A DNA stretch of 37,039 nucleotides, taken from NCBI GenBank assembly GCA_025361205.1, contig JANYAS010000128.1:1-37039 (forward strand), in the 5' to 3' direction. This DNA is from Holophagaceae bacterium. Its GTDB lineage: Bacteria > Acidobacteriota > Holophagae > Holophagales > Holophagaceae. Below the pieces are notes generated by a model. The model was not told where the DNA came from. It saw nothing but the letters and a program-made list of their open reading frames with translations, and ran no database searches. The position numbers and the translations under genes are program-made. Below, in pieces: positions 32,136-37,039 of this stretch. Every line of letters begins with the position of its first letter. Position 1 is the stretch's first letter.

Positions 32136-35100
32136 TCAGGCCTCCAAGACTCCCTGGATCTTGGCCAGCAGATCCCGGGGACCGTACGGCTTCTGTATGA
32201 AACCCTTCAGGCCCTTGCCCATGAAGCGGCCCATGGCCTCGAGCTCGTTGTAGCCAGAGCTGAGGATCACCCGCAGGTCGGGCCGGAGGAGCCGCATCTC
32301 CCGGAAGGCAGCCTCGCCGCCCATGTGGGGCATGGTCATGTCCAGCAGGACGAGGCCAATGGCCCCCCCGTGTTCCTCCACCAGGTCCACCGCCACGCGT
32401 CCATCGTGCGCCTCCAGGACCCGGAAGCCCTTGAACTCCAATGCCTGTCGCGCCACCGCACGCACGGTCTCATCATCGTCCACCACCAGAATCAGCGCAC
32501 TGCCCCGCCAGGCTGTCTCGCGAGACGGGCCCGCGCTCGCTTCGGCGCTGGCGCCCGCTGCGGGTAAGAGCACCTTGAAGGTCGTGCCCTTGCCGACCTC
32601 GGAGTAGACCCGCAAAGCCCCCTTGTGGCCGCGGACGATGCCCATGATGGCCGAGAGACCCAGGCCCCGGCCCGTGAACTTGGTGGTGTAGAAGGGTTCA
32701 AAGATGCGGTCCAGAGTCTCGGCATCCATGCCGCACCCGGTGTCCGTCACTTCCAGGTACACGTAGAAACCCGAGGGGGCGTCCTGACCGACCAGCATCC
32801 TGCCCATGGCGGTCGTGTCGAGGTGCTGGGCTCCCGTGGCGAGGGTGATGGCGCCGGACGCATCGCCGATGGCCTCGGCGGCGTTGATCATCAGATTCAT
32901 GATCACCTGCTGGATCTGGGACGCGTCCGCCGACACCGCCGGGAGACGCCTGTGGAGATCCAGGTTGAGTACCACCGTCTTGGAAAGGCTCACTTCGAGG
33001 AGGTGCATCATTTCCTCCACCTGGGACGTGAGATCCAGGGTTTGCACGACGAACTGTCCGCGGCCGGAATAGGCCAGCATCTGCCGCGTGAGATCCGCCG
33101 CGCGCAACCCCGCCTTCTGAATGGCCTCCAGGTTCCGCCGGGCCGGATGCAGCGGATTCAGCTGCTCGAGCGCCAGCCCTGCGTGGCCTAGCACCCCCAT
33201 GAGGAGGTTGTTGAAGTCATGGGCGATGCCCCCGGCCAGGACCCCCAGGCTTTCCGTTTTTTGGGATTGGAACAGCTGGCGTTCAAGCGTGACCCGTTCC
33301 ACCTCGGCCCGCTTCTGGGCGGTGATGTCGCGGATGACGGCATGGTAGGTCCGCTGTGTGCCCAGAAGATACTGGGTGATGGCCACCTCACAGGTCAGCT
33401 CGCGTCCCGTCGCATGGAGGAAGGTCCACTCGAACCGGTTGCGTTCGCCGGCTTTCACTTCCACCAGGAAGGTCAAGGCGGCTTGGTCGCTGGGCACGCC
33501 GGACGGCTGCAGGGTCGGACTCAATCGGGTGGGATTGGCCCCCACGAGGCCCTCGATCGGGTACCCGAACAGGGCTACCGTGGCTTGGTTCACATCCACG
33601 ATCAGGCCGCGCACGAGAAGCGCGATGGGATCCGGTGATTGTTCAAAAATGAGGCGGAACCGCGCTTCCTCATCCTCCAAGGCCTTTCGTGCATGGAGGC
33701 GATTCAAGACGAGCCCCGCGGTCTCGGCCAGGCTCTCCAAGGCCTTGAAGCGGTCATCGGAGACCGGGACATGCCCCTGATCCCCGAACGATCCCCCGTT
33801 GAGCGTCCCGGCTACGTCTCCTTCATGGAGCAGGGGAAGGCTCACCAGCGTGCGAAAGGGCCAGAGACCGACGTCTGGGAGGTCGGGATGCCCTTCGCAC
33901 CTGGGAATGAGCGTGGCTAAATGACGCTTGTGAATGTCTACAAGGGTGGGGCTGTCATCAATGTAGACCGCACGCTGGATGTCTTCGGCCGTCCCGAAGG
34001 CTTCAAGACCGGGGGTCCATTGGGTGGTGGTGGCGGTCCGCGTGCCGGGATCGTAGCGGTTGAGCCACCACTCCGGCAAGGGAGCCAGCCGGGCCGCCCA
34101 ATGGAAAAGGGTCGCCACCAGGGCCTTCTCCTCGGCCGCCCCGGCCAGATCCCTCACGGCGGCTGCGAGGTTCCGGGCCAGCCCTGCCGAGGCCTCCAGG
34201 CGAATCTCCGCCTGCAGGCGCTCCAGGGCCAGGGCCGCAATCCGGGCCAGGTTCTGCAGCACCGAACACTGGGCCTCGCGGGGTGAGAACGGGGGCTCGT
34301 CCTGGAACCCCACCGCGAACAGAATGCCCGTAATGCGGCCTTCGAAGACCAGGGGAACTCCGAGCAGGCTCCTCAGCGCATGGGCCTGCGCAATGGCGGG
34401 ATGGATCATGTCCGGAGCGGCCAGGGCATCCGCCACGAAACACAACCGGCGGTGGTCGCAGACCTCCCGCGCCAAGCCCGTGTCGAAGATGGGGATGCCG
34501 AGTCCCTCGATGGTCGGTCCGATGCGCGCGCGGAGGGAGGGCGTCCAGCCCTCAAGGGCCACTGTCCTCTGCCCCTCCTCGGATTCGACCCGGCCGAGGA
34601 ACCAGTGGGGTCCAGGCAGGACGGCCGCAGCCCGGCCCATCAGGACCTGGAAGGCCTCTTTCCGCGTCCGGGTGAGGCTGAGGGAATAGATCCCCTCCGC
34701 CAGATGACGCTGAAGGTCGATGCTCTCCCTTTGACGGTCCGCCCGCAGCTGCTCCTCGGTGTGATCCCGGCTCCAAATGAACAAGCGGTCTCCGGCCTCG
34801 GTGCGCAGGCCCACCACCGAGAGTCGGACCGGCAGGACGCTTCCGTCCTGCCGCAGCCAGGTGGCGGCCTGGAAGGCCTCCCCTGCCCGATCGAAGGATT
34901 GGAGGAACCATGCCCGGGCCTGGTCCGGCGGCAGGTCCTGGCGAAGGCGCTCAAATCCGATACCCGAGAGATCCCCGTCCGCCACGCCGAGAAATTCCAT
35001 GAATCGCGGATTCGCGTGCAGCACCCGACCCGTGCGATCCATCACGTGGAAGGCCATGGACGTGTGTTCAAAGAGACCGAAGAGGGCCTCCTCCCCAGCC

Positions 35101-35147
35101 GCACTAAGCGGCCCGGTCGCGGGGGGCAGGGATGGTGCTGCGTCCAA
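32136..35147 (-). CDS. PAS/GAF hybrid sensor histidine kinase with receiver
   Basis: Soluble hybrid kinase of 1003 residues with no membrane segment. Order: PAS (about 20-135, FEHTSMAFHVMDRTGRVLHANP), GAF (about 155-315), a second GAF-like region (about 335-495), PAS (about 505-625, FRLIFEQSPDPIALLV), HisKA with H643 (GGIAHDFNN), ATPase (NLMINAAEAI, DTGCGMD, GRGLGLSA), and a receiver with D936 (LVLLDMTMP) and K986 (IQKPY). The start is a TTG at 35145-35147 with GGGGA upstream, the only start that keeps the first PAS whole. No output regulator is adjacent on this strand. The lack of a membrane anchor suggests sensing of a cytoplasmic signal. Confidence 0.92.
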   Translation of the reverse strand: MDAAPSLPPATGPLSAAGEEALFGLFEHTSMAFHVMDRTGRVLHANPRFMEFLGVADGDLSGIGFERLRQDLPPDQARAWFLQSFDRAGEAFQAATWLRQDGSVLPVRLSVVGLRTEAGDRLFIWSRDHTEEQLRADRQRESIDLQRHLAEGIYSLSLTRTRKEAFQVLMGRAAAVLPGPHWFLGRVESEEGQRTVALEGWTPSLRARIGPTIEGLGIPIFDTGLAREVCDHRRLCFVADALAAPDMIHPAIAQAHALRSLLGVPLVFEGRITGILFAVGFQDEPPFSPREAQCSVLQNLARIAALALERLQAEIRLEASAGLARNLAAAVRDLAGAAEEKALVATLFHWAARLAPLPEWWLNRYDPGTRTATTTQWTPGLEAFGTAEDIQRAVYIDDSPTLVDIHKRHLATLIPRCEGHPDLPDVGLWPFRTLVSLPLLHEGDVAGTLNGGSFGDQGHVPVSDDRFKALESLAETAGLVLNRLHARKALEDEEARFRLIFEQSPDPIALLVRGLIVDVNQATVALFGYPIEGLVGANPTRLSPTLQPSGVPSDQAALTFLVEVKAGERNRFEWTFLHATGRELTCEVAITQYLLGTQRTYHAVIRDITAQKRAEVERVTLERQLFQSQKTESLGVLAGGIAHDFNNLLMGVLGHAGLALEQLNPLHPARRNLEAIQKAGLRAADLTRQMLAYSGRGQFVVQTLDLTSQVEEMMHLLEVSLSKTVVLNLDLHRRLPAVSADASQIQQVIMNLMINAAEAIGDASGAITLATGAQHLDTTAMGRMLVGQDAPSGFYVYLEVTDTGCGMDAETLDRIFEPFYTTKFTGRGLGLSAIMGIVRGHKGALRVYSEVGKGTTFKVLLPAAGASAEASAGPSRETAWRGSALILVVDDDETVRAVARQALEFKGFRVLEAHDGRVAVDLVEEHGGAIGLVLLDMTMPHMGGEAAFREMRLLRPDLRVILSSGYNELEAMGRFMGKGLKGFIQKPYGPRDLLAKIQGVLEA

Positions 35148-35209
35148 GGGGATCCCCGGTCAGCTGTGGCGATATCTGTCAGGACTGTATCAGACGGGGA
35201 CCTGGTACC

Positions 35210-36850
35210 TTAGCGGGCAATTTCCACAGCCCGCAGCTCTCGCATGACGGTGACCTTGATCTGGCCGGGGTACTGCATCTCGGCCTCGATGCGGCGGGAG
35301 ACATCCTTGGCGATCCAGTAGGCCTGGTCGTCATTCACCGCGCCAGCGTCCACCAGGATGCGGATCTCCCGGCCCGCCTGCATGGCGAAGCTCTTCTGCA
35401 CGCCCTTGTAACTGTTGGCGATGCCCTCGAGCTGCTCGAGGCGCTTGACGTAGGTCTCCAGGATCTCGCGGCGGGCCCCGGGCCGGGCGGCGCTCAGGGC
35501 GTCCGCGGCGGTGATGAGCATGGCTTCCACCGTGCGGGGCTCGAAATCGCCGTGGTGGCAGCTCATGGCGTGGATGACTTCTTCTTTTTCCCCGTACCGC
35601 TGCATCAGCTGCATGCCGATCTCGATGTGGGTGCCTTCCACCTCGCGGTCGATGGCCTTGCCGATATCATGGAACAGCCCGGCGCGCCGGGCCAGCCGGG
35701 CGTCCGCGCCCATCTCTCCGGCCATGTACTCGGCGATGCGGGCCACTTCCTTGGTGTGCTCCAACACGTTCTGGCCGTACGACGTGCGGTAGTTCAGGCG
35801 ACCCACGAGCTTGTGCATCTTCGGATGGACGTCGGGAAAGCCCAGCTCGATGCAGGCGGCCTCGCCGATCTCCTTCAGGTGCTGGTCCATGTCCACCTTG
35901 ACCTTCTCAACCACCTCCTCGATCCGCGCGGGGTGAATGCGACCGTCGGCCAACAACTTGAGGATGGCCTGCCGGGCTACCTCGCGGCGGATGGGATCGA
36001 AGCTCGAGACGACGATGCTTTCTGGCGTGTCGTCCACGATGAGGTCGCAGCCCGTGGCCTTTTCTAGGGCCCGGATGTTGCGGCCCTCGCGGCCAATAAT
36101 GCGGCCCTTGAGGTCGTCGCTGGGCAGCTGGACGGAACTCACGGCCTGCTCGGTCACCACATCCGAAGCCACCCGTTGGATGGCGGCGCCGATGGTCCAC
36201 CGGGCCTTCTTAGCGGCCTCCTCCTGGGCCTCCTCATCGATGCGGCGCACCAGCTTGGCAGCGTCCATCCGTGCGGAGTATTCGAGCTGAGAGATCAGTT
36301 CCTTCTTGGCGTCGTCGCGGGTGAGGCCGGCCACTTCTTCCAGGCGCCGGGCCTGGGCCTCCACCAGTTGCTTGGCCTCGACCTGCTGGGCTTCGAGCTT
36401 CTCCAGTTCGGCCTTGCGCTTATCGGTCAGAGTCTCCAGGTCCTTGGCCTTCTGGTCCACCTGCTGGAGCTTCTTGTCGAGGCCCTCCTCCTTAGACTGG
36501 AGGCCTTGTTCCTTCGCCTGGATCCGCTCTTCCTGCTTTTCCAGGTTCTTCTGCCGCTCGGTCAGCAGCTTCTCGGCTTCCTGCCTGGCCGTGAGGGCTT
36601 GTTCCTTGGCCTTGAGCTCGGCTTCCTTGCGGACGGTCTCGGCTTCCTTCTCACTGCGGTCACGCAGTCGATGGGCGTCACGCCGCGCCTCCTCGAGCAG
36701 GCGCTCCCGCTCGGCCTTGGTGTCGGCCTCCGCTTTCGCCTGGGCCTGGGAGCCATCCAGGGCCGCCTTCTGCGCCCGCACCGACATCAGGTACGCCACC
36801 GCACCGGCAGCCAGGGCTAGGGCCAGAAAGATCCAACTGATCAAATTCAT
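35210..36850 (-). CDS. rny: Ribonuclease Y
   Basis: Membrane-anchored endoribonuclease that starts mRNA turnover. It has 546 residues. An N-terminal membrane helix (about 4-24) is followed by a long charged coiled coil (about 30-200). The KH domain follows (GRIIGREGRNIRALE), then the HD domain with HDIGKAID and HHGD. It ends PGQIKVTVMRELRAVEIAR, a typical RNase Y C-terminus. The ATG at 36848-36850 has TTGGAG upstream; a TTG four codons earlier was rejected. A TATAAA on the minus strand (36940-36945) could be its -10. Confidence 0.96.
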   Translation of the reverse strand: MNLISWIFLALALAAGAVAYLMSVRAQKAALDGSQAQAKAEADTKAERERLLEEARRDAHRLRDRSEKEAETVRKEAELKAKEQALTARQEAEKLLTERQKNLEKQEERIQAKEQGLQSKEEGLDKKLQQVDQKAKDLETLTDKRKAELEKLEAQQVEAKQLVEAQARRLEEVAGLTRDDAKKELISQLEYSARMDAAKLVRRIDEEAQEEAAKKARWTIGAAIQRVASDVVTEQAVSSVQLPSDDLKGRIIGREGRNIRALEKATGCDLIVDDTPESIVVSSFDPIRREVARQAILKLLADGRIHPARIEEVVEKVKVDMDQHLKEIGEAACIELGFPDVHPKMHKLVGRLNYRTSYGQNVLEHTKEVARIAEYMAGEMGADARLARRAGLFHDIGKAIDREVEGTHIEIGMQLMQRYGEKEEVIHAMSCHHGDFEPRTVEAMLITAADALSAARPGARREILETYVKRLEQLEGIANSYKGVQKSFAMQAGREIRILVDAGAVNDDQAYWIAKDVSRRIEAEMQYPGQIKVTVMRELRAVEIAR

Positions 36851-36862
36851 GAACGACTCCAA

Positions 36863-37039
36863 GGAAGAGAATCCAAAGAGCCACCAGCACCCGATTTGAA
36901 AATCCCCGCTCAGTCGTGGAGGCTTGCCGAGTTCCCTAGTTTATAGGGGGGAAACCAGAGTCCCTGGCTAAGGCGCGCCGTCGCGCGGAACGCACAGGAC
37001 AGGGGGAAGGTCTCCCGTGTCGACTTACGGAACAAGAGC
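36863..37039 (-). other. Structured region upstream of rny
   Basis: The last 177 bp hold no gene. On the minus strand TATAAA (36940-36945) may be a -10 for rny. Further upstream CACAGGA (36993-36999) pairs with TCCCGTG (37013-37019), and CGCGC (36974-36978) with GCGCG (36983-36987), in a dense GC-rich arrangement that continues to the window end. It could be the 3' part of a structured RNA, for example 6S RNA, which lies near rny in some bacteria. That identity is a guess from position. Confidence 0.3.

Overview
The window is a GC-rich, densely packed bacterial chromosome segment of ordinary housekeeping genes and signalling genes. It carries no rRNA or tRNA gene, insertion sequence, phage gene or CRISPR array that I can see. 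The gene set is a type III glutamine synthetase, a class II (plant-type) DAHP synthase, an ADP-heptose synthesis enzyme, an LpxL-type acyltransferase, an outer-membrane barrel and several large sensor kinases. This points to a Gram-negative (diderm) organism with lipopolysaccharide. Base composition and gene style fit Acidobacteriota, perhaps the Holophagae/Geothrix group. That assignment is inference and has not been tested by a search.

Layout. Positions 1-2184 (minus strand): a small zinc-ribbon protein, then the str operon rpsL-rpsG-fusA, with fusA cut by the window edge. 2240-3390 (plus): rfaE2/hldC and an outer-membrane barrel, ending at a strong terminator shared with the convergent type III glutamine synthetase (3456-5618). 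5935-10725 (plus): nadA, a histidine kinase, an OmpR-type regulator and class II DAHP synthase. 10735-11879 (minus): an unknown protein translationally coupled to a 4HBT thioesterase. 11930-13665 (plus): a DCC-family protein and a CPBP membrane protease. 13670-14893 (minus): a tail-anchored Ser/Thr kinase. 14969-18519 (plus): an EfpL-like translation factor, an RsgA lacking its zinc domain, an LpxL-type acyltransferase and a two-domain lipoprotein. 18545-21219 (minus): a YiiX-like cysteine hydrolase, a short NuoG-like Fe-S protein and an unknown 112-residue protein. 21335-25617 (plus): purH and alaS. 25690-31939 (plus): a frameshifted hybrid kinase, then a propeller sensor kinase overlapping its NarL-type regulator. 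32136-35147 (minus): a PAS/GAF hybrid kinase. 35210-36850 (minus): rny.

How the genes work together. Three blocks look functionally coherent: the ribosomal str operon; the ribosome-related pair efp-like/rsgA; and a two-component cluster between 25.7 and 35.2 kb holding three large kinases, two of them with built-in receiver domains. The remaining genes are mostly unrelated housekeeping functions.

The most interesting signals outside ordinary genes are a 125-bp nested inverted-repeat element (31975-32099), a palindromic GC-rich block between purH and alaS, and two mutually exclusive hairpins covering the DAHP synthase ribosome binding site. Others are a probable frameshift in the hybrid kinase and a possible frameshifted 51-codon gene on the minus strand next to it. 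I found no convincing new multi-gene system.
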